The notes below the pieces were generated by a model. That model was not told the DNA's origin, made no database searches, and was given only the letters and a program-made list of their open reading frames with translations. From contig CAUDEY010000007.1 of NCBI GenBank assembly GCA_958448705.1, positions 1 through 64,000 of the forward strand: a stretch of 64,000 nt of DNA, in the 5' to 3' direction. Below, in pieces: positions 34,652-42,790 of this stretch (position 1 is its first letter; the number at the start of each line of letters is the position of its first letter). The stretch comes from UMGS1322 sp900550765. Its GTDB lineage: Bacteria > Bacillota > Clostridia > Christensenellales > QALW01. The position numbers and the translations under genes were made by a program.

Positions 34652-35497
34652 TTGAAGGGCAATGAATTAATTCAAGCTGTTTGTGAAGATCTCTATAATA
34701 TTACAGGAATCAAAACAGTGTTGTATGATGCGGATATGAAGTTTATTTATTCTCATCCATGTACGATGAGCGGATTTTGTATCGAAGTGCGTAAAAATAA
34801 AAGCTTTCGGGAAAAGTGCCTCCATTGTGACCGGTTGGGCTTTGAACATTGTAAAAAAAGCGGAGATATTTGCATTTATCGCTGCCATATGGGCCTTACC
34901 GAGGCTGTAGCGCCGATTATTGACAGCGGTATTGTTATTGGATATTTGATGTTCGGGCAGATTGTATCCGCCGGGGAGCGTCCGAAGGTGCAAGAAAGAA
35001 TTTTGCAAAGCAGCCAAATACAAGAAAAACAGGTTTTTCTTCAGTTGTTGGAAGAGATTGAGGAAAAAAATAATGCACAAATACGGGCAGCGGTAAGAAT
35101 TATTACAATGTGCGCTTGTTATATTCGCCTCAATAATATTTTAAATGTACAGAAAGAAAATCTTGCGCTGCATATCGGGCAGTATGTTCAGAGCAATATA
35201 GCGGATATAAATTTAGGAATCCAAAGTATTTGCAGAGAATTCTCTATATCTCGCGGAACGCTGTATAATCTTTCTAAAAAATCTTTAGGGATGGGAATTA
35301 CCCAATATATTCGTAGTATGCGTTTAAAAAGGGCAATGGAACTTTTGAATACAAAGGATATGCCGGTTTACCGGATCGCGGAAGAGTGCGGGATAGGAGA
35401 TGTGAATTATTTTATCAAATTGGTAAAAAAAGCAACGGGAAAAACGCCGAAACAAATACAGGCAGAAAGTGAAAACGATAGTAAGGAGAAAGACTAA
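34652..35497 (+). CDS. PocR-domain AraC family regulator
   Basis: A 281-residue regulator. The N-terminal half is a PocR sensory domain with its cysteine/histidine signature CLHCDRLG, YRCHMGLTEAVAPI and GYLMFGQ; the C-terminal 95 residues are an AraC-type helix-turn-helix pair (IYRIAEECGIGDVNYFIKLVKKATGKTPKQ with V at the second position). PocR of Salmonella responds to 1,2-propanediol, a product of fucose and rhamnose breakdown. The start is TTG at 34652; the ATG seven bases earlier reads into a stop after six codons. Divergent from the GHL6-like gene, its likely target. Confidence 0.88.
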   Translation: MKGNELIQAVCEDLYNITGIKTVLYDADMKFIYSHPCTMSGFCIEVRKNKSFREKCLHCDRLGFEHCKKSGDICIYRCHMGLTEAVAPIIDSGIVIGYLMFGQIVSAGERPKVQERILQSSQIQEKQVFLQLLEEIEEKNNAQIRAAVRIITMCACYIRLNNILNVQKENLALHIGQYVQSNIADINLGIQSICREFSISRGTLYNLSKKSLGMGITQYIRSMRLKRAMELLNTKDMPVYRIAEECGIGDVNYFIKLVKKATGKTPKQIQAESENDSKEKD

Positions 35498-35578
35498 ATA
35501 ATTTCGCGGCAGATAAAAGAATTTTTTACAGGAGATAGCAGTACGCAAGACACTTATAAGAAGAAGTTTGGAGGAGTA

Positions 35579-35612
35579 AAAAACACAGCGCATTTTTTGC
35601 TGTGTTTTAATA
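35579..35612. terminator. Bidirectional terminator
   Basis: AAAACACAGC (to 35589), a loop with a T-run, and GCTGTGTTTT (35599-35608), T-runs on both sides, between convergent genes. Confidence 0.85.
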
Positions 35613-35614
35613 TT

Positions 35615-36385
35615 TTACTGATTCATTTTTTCAGTAAATTTAATACTGCGGGCAGTCAATTGAACCCATGCGGGTCTGAACCCACTTTTCAGTGCATTTT
35701 TTTTCGATTTAATGTTAGACCAAGCGCAGCAATAAAAAGGAACGATGTCTTTTTTTAATACCTCCAGTGCCAGGCGGCTGGTCAGGCACGCGGCAATGCC
35801 TTGTCTGCGGTATTCAGGCAATACGTCAATGCCGATTTGCCACATGGTATCGCAGTCTGCTGAACAGCCGGCAAGGCCGATTAAACGATCGCCGTCAAAG
35901 GCGCCGATTCCCAGCACATCCAGATGCCGGCGTTCTTTGCAAAGTGCATTGCTCCACTGGGGAAGATAGAGCGTATTAAAATCTTTAGGATACAGCAGCC
36001 TGGTTTTATACCTGCACGGCAGAGGTATCATTTGTGTAGCATCCGGTAAAAAATATTCTGCCATAAAACATACGCATAGGTCCCGCTTTTTTAAAATTTC
36101 ATTTAACACCTGTATTGCGGGTGTTTCAAAGCAGTGCTCCACGGAATATTTGTTGATATAGCTTTCCGTGTCCGCGGCAAGCTCCGCGGATACGGATGCC
36201 ACGATATTATTCCCATAGGAGGTAAGATCGCAAGAAAACGGCAGGGTCAGATATTTTCTTGCTTGTGTATTCGGACGGGAGAGTACTACTTTGTTGGAAA
36301 AGGCAAGGAAATCATCCGGCTCACAGCTGCTGTCAATGGCAGATTGCATCATAGCAATTTTTAGGATTTGATTGTTTGTTAGCAT
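35615..36385 (-). CDS. GNAT family N-acetyltransferase
   Basis: A 256-residue protein. The C-terminal third is a GNAT domain with IGIDVLPEYRRQGIAACLTSRLA (core YRRQGIA, near residue 195) and WSNIKSKKNALKSGF. The N-terminal 120 residues are a second, poorly conserved domain, as in two-domain GNAT proteins. Acceptor unknown. GGGAGA precedes the ATG; 28 bases after the previous gene on the minus strand, so probably the last gene of that string. Confidence 0.85.
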   Translation of the reverse strand: MLTNNQILKIAMMQSAIDSSCEPDDFLAFSNKVVLSRPNTQARKYLTLPFSCDLTSYGNNIVASVSAELAADTESYINKYSVEHCFETPAIQVLNEILKKRDLCVCFMAEYFLPDATQMIPLPCRYKTRLLYPKDFNTLYLPQWSNALCKERRHLDVLGIGAFDGDRLIGLAGCSADCDTMWQIGIDVLPEYRRQGIAACLTSRLALEVLKKDIVPFYCCAWSNIKSKKNALKSGFRPAWVQLTARSIKFTEKMNQ

Positions 36386-36413
36386 AAATATCTCCCGGCG
36401 GAGAAGGCATTAC

Positions 36414-37157
36414 TTATTCTGCCCGCCCGTCTTTTTCTGCTGCAATAGGACTGGTTTGAGATTTTTGTTTGGATGTAATAAAGGTGTAAGCCCAGCCTTT
36501 TTTCTGTTTCAGTGAAAGAAAACCTAAAATGGACGCAAGAAGAGCGCCGCAGCCATCTACAATGATATCCTTCATGGTATCAGAAAGCGCCGCACGTCCG
36601 ACCAGCTGCGTACCGTCTTCCAACATGAATTTCTGCATATTGAGCTTCAATATCCCATCAAAGGCAAATTCATAAATTTCCCACAGCCCGCCTAACATCA
36701 TGGAAAAGGAGAATGCAAACAGGCTTACAAAAAAAGGCGATAGATGGATTGCCACATGCTGATCCTCGTTGATGATGGAAATCAGCATAAAGCCGAACAT
36801 TCCGGTCATCATACTGCTGAAAAAGTGAAGGATATCATCCCAGTGCGGTACATTGTAATAAAAGCTTCGTACCTCGCCTAAAAAGATGGCACAGTACAAA
36901 AAGATGATATACATAATATAAAGCGCAGTAGGAATTTCAAATTTCAGCTTTTTGGCTAAAAAACTGGGAAGATGGATTACCAGGATGCCTAAAGCACATT
37001 GAACGAGCATGAGGACATAATCTGCGCGCGATTTCATTCCTTCACCTACGACTCCGGGAGCTACGGTTGAAATTCTGTATATCAGATAAATGATAGGTAT
37101 AAGAAAACTAAGGAGTACAAAATAATACAGAACTCTGGTCAAATTGATTTTTTTCAT
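36414..37157 (-). CDS. Polytopic membrane protein, YjdF/DUF2238-like
   Basis: A 247-residue membrane protein with six or seven helices. Two blocks resemble the YjdF/DUF2238 family: HWDDILHFFSSMMTGMFGF (about 123-141) and GGLWEIYEFAFDGIL (about 174-188), followed by LSDTMKDIIVDGCGALLAS. Charged residues inside the helices (WDDxxHF, WExxEF, DxxxD) could form a polar site. Function unknown. AAAGGA stands before the ATG. Confidence 0.7.
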   Translation of the reverse strand: MKKINLTRVLYYFVLLSFLIPIIYLIYRISTVAPGVVGEGMKSRADYVLMLVQCALGILVIHLPSFLAKKLKFEIPTALYIMYIIFLYCAIFLGEVRSFYYNVPHWDDILHFFSSMMTGMFGFMLISIINEDQHVAIHLSPFFVSLFAFSFSMMLGGLWEIYEFAFDGILKLNMQKFMLEDGTQLVGRAALSDTMKDIIVDGCGALLASILGFLSLKQKKGWAYTFITSKQKSQTSPIAAEKDGRAE

Positions 37158-37254
37158 GGCAGAATCCTTTCTCTGTGTGGTGTATTTTCATAAAGAAACA
37201 ATCATTGCAGCTGACTAAAATAGCAGGATTTTTGCAGCAAATTTTAAAAATATA

Positions 37255-37533
37255 TTATCGGATCCATAACAACACGGATATAAAGAAATAAAGAATCATG
37301 GCATACAAATAGAATACCAGTGCTAATTTTATAATAAAGTGCCCCTTAGAGAGGTTTTTATCTTTATTTTGCAGCGTTTGCAGCAGCATAGCTGTAATTG
37401 GCAGCAGGAAAATGAGCGCCGTTAAAATATTAGCTGTAAGCAGAGAGGTATAGACCCGGGAATATACACATATCACATGCGTGATAATCGCTGCAGGGAA
37501 GAGCAGCCATAAAATTAATTTTGCTTTTTTCAT
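37255..37533 (-). CDS. Small membrane protein, three helices
   Basis: A 92-residue protein with three predicted membrane helices (about 7-26, 33-52 and 66-90) and a short basic loop (KDKNLSKGH). Its ATG shares the base of the upstream stop in a TGATG-type overlap, so it is translationally coupled to the UPF0210 gene. An in-frame start 21 codons earlier lies inside that gene and is unlikely. Family not recognised. Confidence 0.65.
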   Translation of the reverse strand: MKKAKLILWLLFPAAIITHVICVYSRVYTSLLTANILTALIFLLPITAMLLQTLQNKDKNLSKGHFIIKLALVFYLYAMILYFFISVLLWIR

Positions 37534-38891
37534 CAGTTCTTCAGGCTCTGCAGCGGTGCGGGAATTCTGCCCGCACGGGAAATAAATTTTTCGCACGAGG
37601 CAGTGTTGACCGGTATCACTGGCGCTTCACCCAGCAGACCGCCAAAGCTTACTGATTCCCCGACTTTTTTACCGATAACCGGAATAATACGGACCGCTGT
37701 TGTTTTGGTATTTACCATACCAATGGCAGCTTCATCTGCAATGATACCGGAGATAATATGGGCGGGAGTATCGCCGGGGATGGCGATCATGTCCAGGCCC
37801 ACGGAGCATACACAGGTCATTGCTTCCAGTTTTTCCAGTGTCAAAGTGCCGGAGGCGGCAGCATGGATCATACCGATATCTTCACTTACCGGAATAAAAG
37901 CGCCTGAAAGGCCGCCTACATAGCTGGAGGCCATTACGCCGCCTTTTTTCACGGCGTCATTTAATAAGGCAAGCGCAGCAGTGGTTCCGGCACCGCCTGT
38001 ACAGGAAAGGCCCATTTCCTCTAAAATATGCGCTACACTGTCTCCCATCGTGGGAGTAGGCGCAAGAGAAAGGTCTACAATACCAAACTGCGCATTTAAG
38101 TCCTTTGCTGCGCGGGAGGCAACTAACTGGCCCATTCGCGTGATTTTAAAGGCAGTTTTTTTAATTTCTTCTGCTAATTGACCTAATGTGGCATCCGGCA
38201 TTTTTTCCAACGCGCATTTTACTACCCCTGGACCGCTTACACCAACATTGATAACACAGTCCCCTTCGCCGCTGCCTAAAAAAGCACCGGCCATAAAGGG
38301 GTTATCTTCAACTGCGTTGCAGAAAACTACCAGTTTGGCGCAGCCGATGCTGCCCCGGTCCGCAGTGTTTTTCGCTGTTTGACGGATGATTTTTCCCATT
38401 TCTTTTACGGCGTCCATATTGATACCGGCTTTGGTAGAGCCGATATTGACTGAAGAACAGATATGTTCGGTTACCGAAAGCGCTTCGGGAATACTGCGCA
38501 AAAGCGCGGCGTCGCCCGGGGTAATGCCCTTATGGACCAGAGCAGAGAATCCGCCTAAAAAGTTTACGCCGACGGTTTGCGCGGCTTTTTCCAGAATTTG
38601 CGCAAAGGGAACCAGATCATTGCAGCGTGAGGCGGAAGCAATATGTGCGATAGGCGTAACGGAAATACGTTTATTTACAATGGGAATTCCATACGTATTT
38701 TCGATAGCTTCACATTTTTGCACTAAATGTTCGGCTTTTGTGCATATTTTATCATAAATTCTTTGGCAGGCTTTTTCCATGCTGCTGTCCGCGCAGTCAA
38801 ACAGGGAAATACCCATGGTCACCGTGCGTACATCCAGGTGCTGGTTATCCAGCATTTGAATGGTTTCATTCACTTCGTTAAAGTTTATCAT
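37533..38891 (-). CDS. UPF0210 / PFL family protein
   Basis: A 452-residue protein of the UPF0210 (DUF711) family, called PFL family because of a fold relationship to pyruvate formate-lyase-like barrels. Typical blocks are RTVTMGISLFDCAD, NIGSTKAGINMDAV, GSGEGDCVINVGVSGPGVV and LAPTPTMGDSVA. No glycyl-radical motif is visible at the C terminus, so radical chemistry is not supported. It follows the ACT-domain gene by 12 bases, a pairing conserved in many firmicutes; the role is unknown and regulation by the ACT protein is a reasonable guess. Confidence 0.9.
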   Translation of the reverse strand: MINFNEVNETIQMLDNQHLDVRTVTMGISLFDCADSSMEKACQRIYDKICTKAEHLVQKCEAIENTYGIPIVNKRISVTPIAHIASASRCNDLVPFAQILEKAAQTVGVNFLGGFSALVHKGITPGDAALLRSIPEALSVTEHICSSVNIGSTKAGINMDAVKEMGKIIRQTAKNTADRGSIGCAKLVVFCNAVEDNPFMAGAFLGSGEGDCVINVGVSGPGVVKCALEKMPDATLGQLAEEIKKTAFKITRMGQLVASRAAKDLNAQFGIVDLSLAPTPTMGDSVAHILEEMGLSCTGGAGTTAALALLNDAVKKGGVMASSYVGGLSGAFIPVSEDIGMIHAAASGTLTLEKLEAMTCVCSVGLDMIAIPGDTPAHIISGIIADEAAIGMVNTKTTAVRIIPVIGKKVGESVSFGGLLGEAPVIPVNTASCEKFISRAGRIPAPLQSLKN

Positions 38892-38903
38892 GCAGGGTAC
38901 CTC

Positions 38904-39167
38904 TTATAAACGATGCATACTGTTAAAAATTTCTTCGCTTTGTATGCGTACTTCCAGATTGGAATCAAAATCTTTGAATTCTGCCTGAAGACCGGCAATA
39001 TCGATATCACTCAATTCTAAGCTGATAAACATGACCATGGTAAAATACTCATGCAGGATTGTTTGCGTAATATCTAAAATATTGACGCGATGCTTGGCAA
39101 GCTTACTGCTTACATCGGCGATAATGCCGACGCGGTCATGTCCAATTACGGTTAAAAATGCTTTCAT
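38904..39167 (-). CDS. ACT domain protein (UPF0237)
   Basis: An 87-residue stand-alone ACT domain, beginning MKAFLTVIGHDRVGIIADVSSKLAKH, the glycine-rich ligand turn of the family. ACT domains bind amino acids or related small ligands. It overlaps the upstream gene by four bases (ATGA) and precedes the UPF0210 gene, so it likely senses a metabolite for that protein. Confidence 0.92.
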   Translation of the reverse strand: MKAFLTVIGHDRVGIIADVSSKLAKHRVNILDITQTILHEYFTMVMFISLELSDIDIAGLQAEFKDFDSNLEVRIQSEEIFNSMHRL

Positions 39168-39562
39168 TGCGGTAAAACTCCTTTTTGTTTATCAATTAGT
39201 ATTAAGCGGCAGGTTTCGGGCAAAGCGGCAGAAAGCTTAGCCAGCAACCCGTTGTCTTTGTCACCGGGGCCGGGAACGCCAAGTACGGCTATGTTAATAG
39301 CTTGTTCTGCAATAAAAGAACAGATAGCGGAAATGACATCGTCTGAATGAAGCACCGTCATGTCCGCGCCGGCTTTTTGTGATACCGAATATAAATATTC
39401 CAGCGAAGCTGCGTCATTTGTTCCGCCCATGATCGATTGCCCATTTTTTGCTACATGCAGAACAAAAAGCAGGTCATTTGGCTTCTGTTTTTGCGCGGCA
39501 GCCTCACGGATCAGCCGCTCACAAGTATTTTGCAGTGTGACGCATGCCATAATATGATTCAA
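39164..39562 (-). CDS. Universal-stress-protein-like (KdpD-USP-like) protein
   Basis: A 132-residue alpha/beta protein. The start ACVTLQNTCERLIREAAAQ and LLFVLHVAKNG resemble the nucleotide-binding USP domain, including that of KdpD sensors, with a later VLGVPGPGD turn. The start is a TTG at 39562, ten bases after AAAGGA inside the end of the previous gene; an ATG at 39550 is the alternative. Overlaps the ACT gene by four bases. A link between this USP-like protein and the ACT/UPF0210 pair is suggested only by the tight coupling. Confidence 0.6.
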   Translation of the reverse strand: MNHIMACVTLQNTCERLIREAAAQKQKPNDLLFVLHVAKNGQSIMGGTNDAASLEYLYSVSQKAGADMTVLHSDDVISAICSFIAEQAINIAVLGVPGPGDKDNGLLAKLSAALPETCRLILIDKQKGVLPQ

Positions 39563-39568
39563 AACGGA

Positions 39569-40036
39569 TCAATCCTTTACTTCGATATCAAGAATAATAT
39601 TCTGATAGGTTTTTACGGTTATTTGTGTTCCCGGTGTTAGCGGAGGATGCGGAAGCGCTGCGATAAAGTAGAGTGTACGGTCAAAGGTTTGGTCATTGTC
39701 GTTAAAACTTGCCCGAATACGATGCAGCCTTACACCGTCGTGTTCTGTATCCTCTTCATCGGCTTCAAAACGGTAGGTATCTTCTTGGGTAATACCTTTG
39801 CGGATGTTTCGGTAGAGTTTTAGGAGCTTTTGAGGTTCAAAAACTGTGAGAAAATAAAAGAGTACACATATGGTTACGGATGCAATTCCTGTGGCTATAG
39901 AGATATAAAGCTTTCCCGAAAGAAAAGAAAAGCCATAGCCCACGGCACACAGACAACAAAGTACAAAAAAGAGAACCGTAAAAAACGTATGTTTTTTTTG
40001 TGTTTTTTGAAAAAAAGAAGCATCCAATAAATTCAT
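39569..40036 (-). CDS. Small membrane protein of unknown function
   Basis: A 155-residue protein with two membrane helices (about 17-38 and 43-64) and a C-terminal soluble beta-rich domain (about 80-155). The layout resembles small proteins that hold a domain at the membrane face. An in-frame GTG at 40045 exists, but CAGGTGA spaced to the ATG at 40036 fits better. First gene of the string that runs to 35615. Family not recognised. Confidence 0.65.
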   Translation of the reverse strand: MNLLDASFFQKTQKKHTFFTVLFFVLCCLCAVGYGFSFLSGKLYISIATGIASVTICVLFYFLTVFEPQKLLKLYRNIRKGITQEDTYRFEADEEDTEHDGVRLHRIRASFNDNDQTFDRTLYFIAALPHPPLTPGTQITVKTYQNIILDIEVKD

Positions 40037-40092
40037 TACGATCACCTGCCAACTATTATACCAAAAAAATATAAATAAAGCTATAAAAATTA

Positions 40093-40120
40093 TAAAAAAA
40101 GGCTGAATAAATTCAGCCTT
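40093..40120 (-). terminator. Intrinsic terminator after htrA
   Basis: AAGGCTGAAT (40099-40108) and ATTCAGCCTT (40111-40120), followed on the minus strand by a run of T. Confidence 0.88.
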
Positions 40121-40137
40121 AAAGAAAAGTATGCTGT

Positions 40138-41520
40138 TTAGGTAGCTTCCGAAAGCGTGATCTCAACAGTGATCGGTGTATTGGAATATTGTACCGACCA
40201 ACCGTTGACTGTGGCGCGGTAAATGGTCAGGGATACTTTATCCCCGGGTTTTTTGGTAAGAAGGTAGGAAGAATAATCTGCCATGGAGGTAATTTGGTTG
40301 CCATCGATGGCGTAGATAATATCGTATTGTTTCAAGCCTGCGTTGCGCTCTTCTTCTCCGGAAACTGTGGTAATGCATAGTCCGGTGGGAATGGAATTCC
40401 AGCCGGTGATCCGGAAGATATTGGAGGGCAGGGTCAATGTAATATTGATGGCGGCGCGGTCCTTTACATGGCCGTAGTTCAGCAGATCATTGATAATAGG
40501 GGCAGCATCGTCATAGGTAATGGCAAATCCCATATTTTCATATTCTGCAGAAACAATTTTTGAAGAAGTGATGCCGATTACGTTTCCGTACAAATCAATC
40601 AGCGGCCCGCCGCTGTTTCCGGGGTTGATAGCGGTATCCGTCTGGATACAATACATTACATAGCCGGTAGATTCATCTTGAATGGCGCGGTTCAGGGCGG
40701 AAATAATCCCTTGGGTCACAGAAGAGGAAAAATTCAGCCCGCCGGGATTTCCCACAGCCAATACCGTGTCGGCTACCTGACAATTTTTAGCGGAAGAAAA
40801 GTTTGCCGCGGTAATTTCTTTGTCTGCAGGGTCGATTTTTAAAAGTGCCAGATCAGTAATGGTATCAGAACCGATAATCTCCGCGTCGTAGATCGTACCG
40901 TCATAAAGTACTACCTGAACCGTAGAGGCGTCCTCGATAACGTGAGCATTGGTAATAATGTAGCCGTCGCTGCGGCAAATGATGCCGCTGCCCTCACTGT
41001 AAAGGGCTGAGGAAGAGGAGCCGCCGTAATTCGAGTTGGTAGTATAGCATTGGATGCAGACCACACTGGGAATGACTTTTTGTGCAGCCTGCTGCGGAGT
41101 AAGCAACTCTCCCTCGATTAATTCAGGCGTGGGGGAAGGATTTACCTGCACCAAATTTTCAAACGCACTGTTGGTACTGCCGGAAGAGGAATCCGTCGTT
41201 GCCGTGGGAGAAGCTTCCAGGGTTCCCGGGTTGTTGCCATTATCATCGGTAAAAAAGATGGAATAGATACTAATACCCGCTGCAGCAATGGTGATGCAGA
41301 GCAAAACGGCGATTACCGCTACAAAGCATCCGCTGCCATTTCTTTTTTTGGGTTGTTTTTTTTGATCGCCGAGATTTGTCCGATAGGAAGCATCCGCATT
41401 ATAGGTATAGGTTATGTCGGAATACGCGGGATTCGACGTACCTGTGCTGGACTCCTGTCTGTTTTCTTGTGTAGCCTGTTCATTATTTTCCGGAGTATGA
41501 AAGGAATTATTTTCACTCAT
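40138..41520 (-). CDS. HtrA/DegP-like serine protease
   Basis: A 460-residue membrane-anchored protease. A polar cytoplasmic N terminus (about 1-65), one membrane helix (about 70-95), a serine- and threonine-rich linker, a trypsin-like domain with NAHVI (His), DLALLKID (Asp) and NPGNSGGPL (Ser), and a C-terminal PDZ domain (about 360-455). It degrades or refolds damaged exported proteins. The frame is open 42 codons further upstream, but GAGGAGA seven bases before the ATG at 41520 sets the start. Confidence 0.93.
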   Translation of the reverse strand: MSENNSFHTPENNEQATQENRQESSTGTSNPAYSDITYTYNADASYRTNLGDQKKQPKKRNGSGCFVAVIAVLLCITIAAAGISIYSIFFTDDNGNNPGTLEASPTATTDSSSGSTNSAFENLVQVNPSPTPELIEGELLTPQQAAQKVIPSVVCIQCYTTNSNYGGSSSSALYSEGSGIICRSDGYIITNAHVIEDASTVQVVLYDGTIYDAEIIGSDTITDLALLKIDPADKEITAANFSSAKNCQVADTVLAVGNPGGLNFSSSVTQGIISALNRAIQDESTGYVMYCIQTDTAINPGNSGGPLIDLYGNVIGITSSKIVSAEYENMGFAITYDDAAPIINDLLNYGHVKDRAAINITLTLPSNIFRITGWNSIPTGLCITTVSGEEERNAGLKQYDIIYAIDGNQITSMADYSSYLLTKKPGDKVSLTIYRATVNGWSVQYSNTPITVEITLSEAT

Positions 41521-41599
41521 AAAGATTCTCCTCTGCTTTTGAACTTTTGTGTCTTTATTATAATGCCTCAATATGATAAATGTATGATAAAGCATTGAA

Positions 41600-41640
41600 A
41601 AAAATAAAAAAGCGAAAGTTAAAAAACTTTCGCAAAAAAA
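41600..41640 (-). terminator. Terminator after rpsR
   Basis: GCGAAAGTT (41612-41620) and AACTTTCGC (41625-41633) with T-runs on both strands; ends the rpsF-ssb-rpsR transcript. Confidence 0.88.
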
Positions 41641-41654
41641 TAACAATGGATTAA

Positions 41655-41906
41655 TCAGTCCACACTGTAGGGAAGAAGTGCAATGGTACGCGCACGCTTA
41701 ATGGCGGTGGCCAGCTCACGCTGATGCTTTGCACAGGTACCGGTCATTCTTCTGGGCTGAATTTTTCCGCGTTCACTGATAAATTTACGCAGTTTGGCTA
41801 CATCCTTATAGTCAATGATTTCTGTTTTATCAGCGCAGAACTGGCAGACTTTTCTTCTGGGTCTGCGGTTACCGCGGACTTTTTTGCTGAAATCCTTTTC
41901 GGACAT
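41655..41906 (-). CDS. rpsR: 30S ribosomal protein S18
   Basis: An 83-residue S18 with KVCQFCADKTEIIDYKDV and PRRMTGTCAKHQRELATAIKRAR. The CxxC pair plus C and H of TGTCAKH make this the zinc-binding (C+) form. Third gene of the S6-SSB-S18 operon, AGGAGG-type site upstream. Confidence 0.97.
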   Translation of the reverse strand: MSEKDFSKKVRGNRRPRRKVCQFCADKTEIIDYKDVAKLRKFISERGKIQPRRMTGTCAKHQRELATAIKRARTIALLPYSVD

Positions 41907-41931
41907 CTTGTTTACCTCCTATAATCATCAA

Positions 41932-42354
41932 TCAAAACGGAATATCCTCATCGTCAACGGTCTGCATGTTTTCGCCGAAAGGAGGAGTATTACCGAAGCT
42001 TGCCGCACGGGCGGCATCGTCATTCTCACCGGAATTGGGACGCCCCAGGAATTGTACCTCGTCGGCCACAATTTCGGTTACATAACGTTTGGAACCGTCG
42101 GGGGCATCATAGGAACGTGTTTGGATTGAACCGCACACAGCTGCCTGACTGCCCTTATGCAGATATTTCGCGCAGTTTTCAGCTTGAGCCCGCCATACGA
42201 CGATCGGAATAAAATCCGCTTCTCTGGTCTGGGAATCCCGATTGGCAAAACGGCGCTGTACGGCGAGGGTAAACGTGCAAACGGCAATACCGCTGCCGGT
42301 GGCCCGCAGCTCGGGATCTTTGGTAAGATTTCCAATAAGCATAGCTCTGTTCAT
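41932..42354 (-). CDS. ssb: Single-stranded DNA-binding protein
   Basis: A 140-residue OB-fold protein starting MNRAMLIGNLTKDPELRATGSG, with a Q/G-poor short linker and the acidic tail DDEDIPF that binds partner proteins at replication forks. A GTG nine bases earlier is in frame, but GGGGTG is spaced for the ATG at 42354. Between rpsF and rpsR, the usual arrangement. Confidence 0.96.
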   Translation of the reverse strand: MNRAMLIGNLTKDPELRATGSGIAVCTFTLAVQRRFANRDSQTREADFIPIVVWRAQAENCAKYLHKGSQAAVCGSIQTRSYDAPDGSKRYVTEIVADEVQFLGRPNSGENDDAARAASFGNTPPFGENMQTVDDEDIPF

Positions 42355-42380
42355 GATAAACACCCCAAAAAATAATTTGA

Positions 42381-42668
42381 TTAAGCTTCTTTCTTTATTA
42401 CAATGAAGCGCATGATGTCCTCACTAATTTTGAAATTTCTTTCAAGCTCAGCGGGGAAAGCAGGATCTGATGAAAAATTCATAAGCACATAAAAACCTTC
42501 ATTCATGAAGTTGATCTCATATGCCAGCTTACGTATGCCCTGCTCTTCAATGCCATCAACAACGCCGCAGTTTTCGGTAACAAGATTTGCAAACTTTTCA
42601 ATGATCGCCTTGATAGCTTCACCGTCAAGCTTTGGGTTGATGATATAAAGTGCTTCGTATTTATTCAT
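42381..42668 (-). CDS. rpsF: 30S ribosomal protein S6
   Basis: A 95-residue S6: MNKYEALYIINPKLDGEAIKAI at the start, YEINFMNEGFYVLMNFSSDP in the middle and ISEDIMRFIVIKKE at the end. First gene of the operon, behind AAGGAGGTG. S6 with S18 is known to regulate this operon through the leader in several bacteria. Confidence 0.97.
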   Translation of the reverse strand: MNKYEALYIINPKLDGEAIKAIIEKFANLVTENCGVVDGIEEQGIRKLAYEINFMNEGFYVLMNFSSDPAFPAELERNFKISEDIMRFIVIKKEA

Positions 42669-42688
42669 ACTTCAATTCACCTCCTTAT

Positions 42689-42714
42689 GGACTTTGGGTC
42701 CTCTTTAAAAAGAG
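42689..42714 (-). promoter_or_regulatory. Hairpins in the rpsF leader
   Basis: Two adjoining small inverted repeats lie just upstream of the rpsF ribosome binding site: CTCTTT-AA-AAAGAG (42701-42714) and GGAC-TTTGG-GTCC (42689-42701, plus-strand reading). They sit where the S6:S18 feedback element lies in other bacteria, but the CCG box known from that element is not apparent. Confidence 0.3.
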
Positions 42715-42739
42715 AACAAGGAAATATATCTGCCGTATC

Positions 42740-42768
42740 ATATTACCATAAAAAGCCTGACCGCGCAA
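42740..42768 (-). promoter_or_regulatory. Promoter of rpsF-ssb-rpsR
   Basis: On the minus strand TTGCGC (42768-42763), 17 bases, TAATAT (42745-42740). Confidence 0.5.
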
Positions 42769-42790
42769 GCAGAATTTGTGAAAAAAACAC

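Noticed and set aside
37533..38891. UPF0210 (PFL family) protein as a glycyl-radical enzyme.
   Set aside because: The family name refers to a fold relationship; no glycyl-radical motif is visible at the C terminus and no activating enzyme is nearby.
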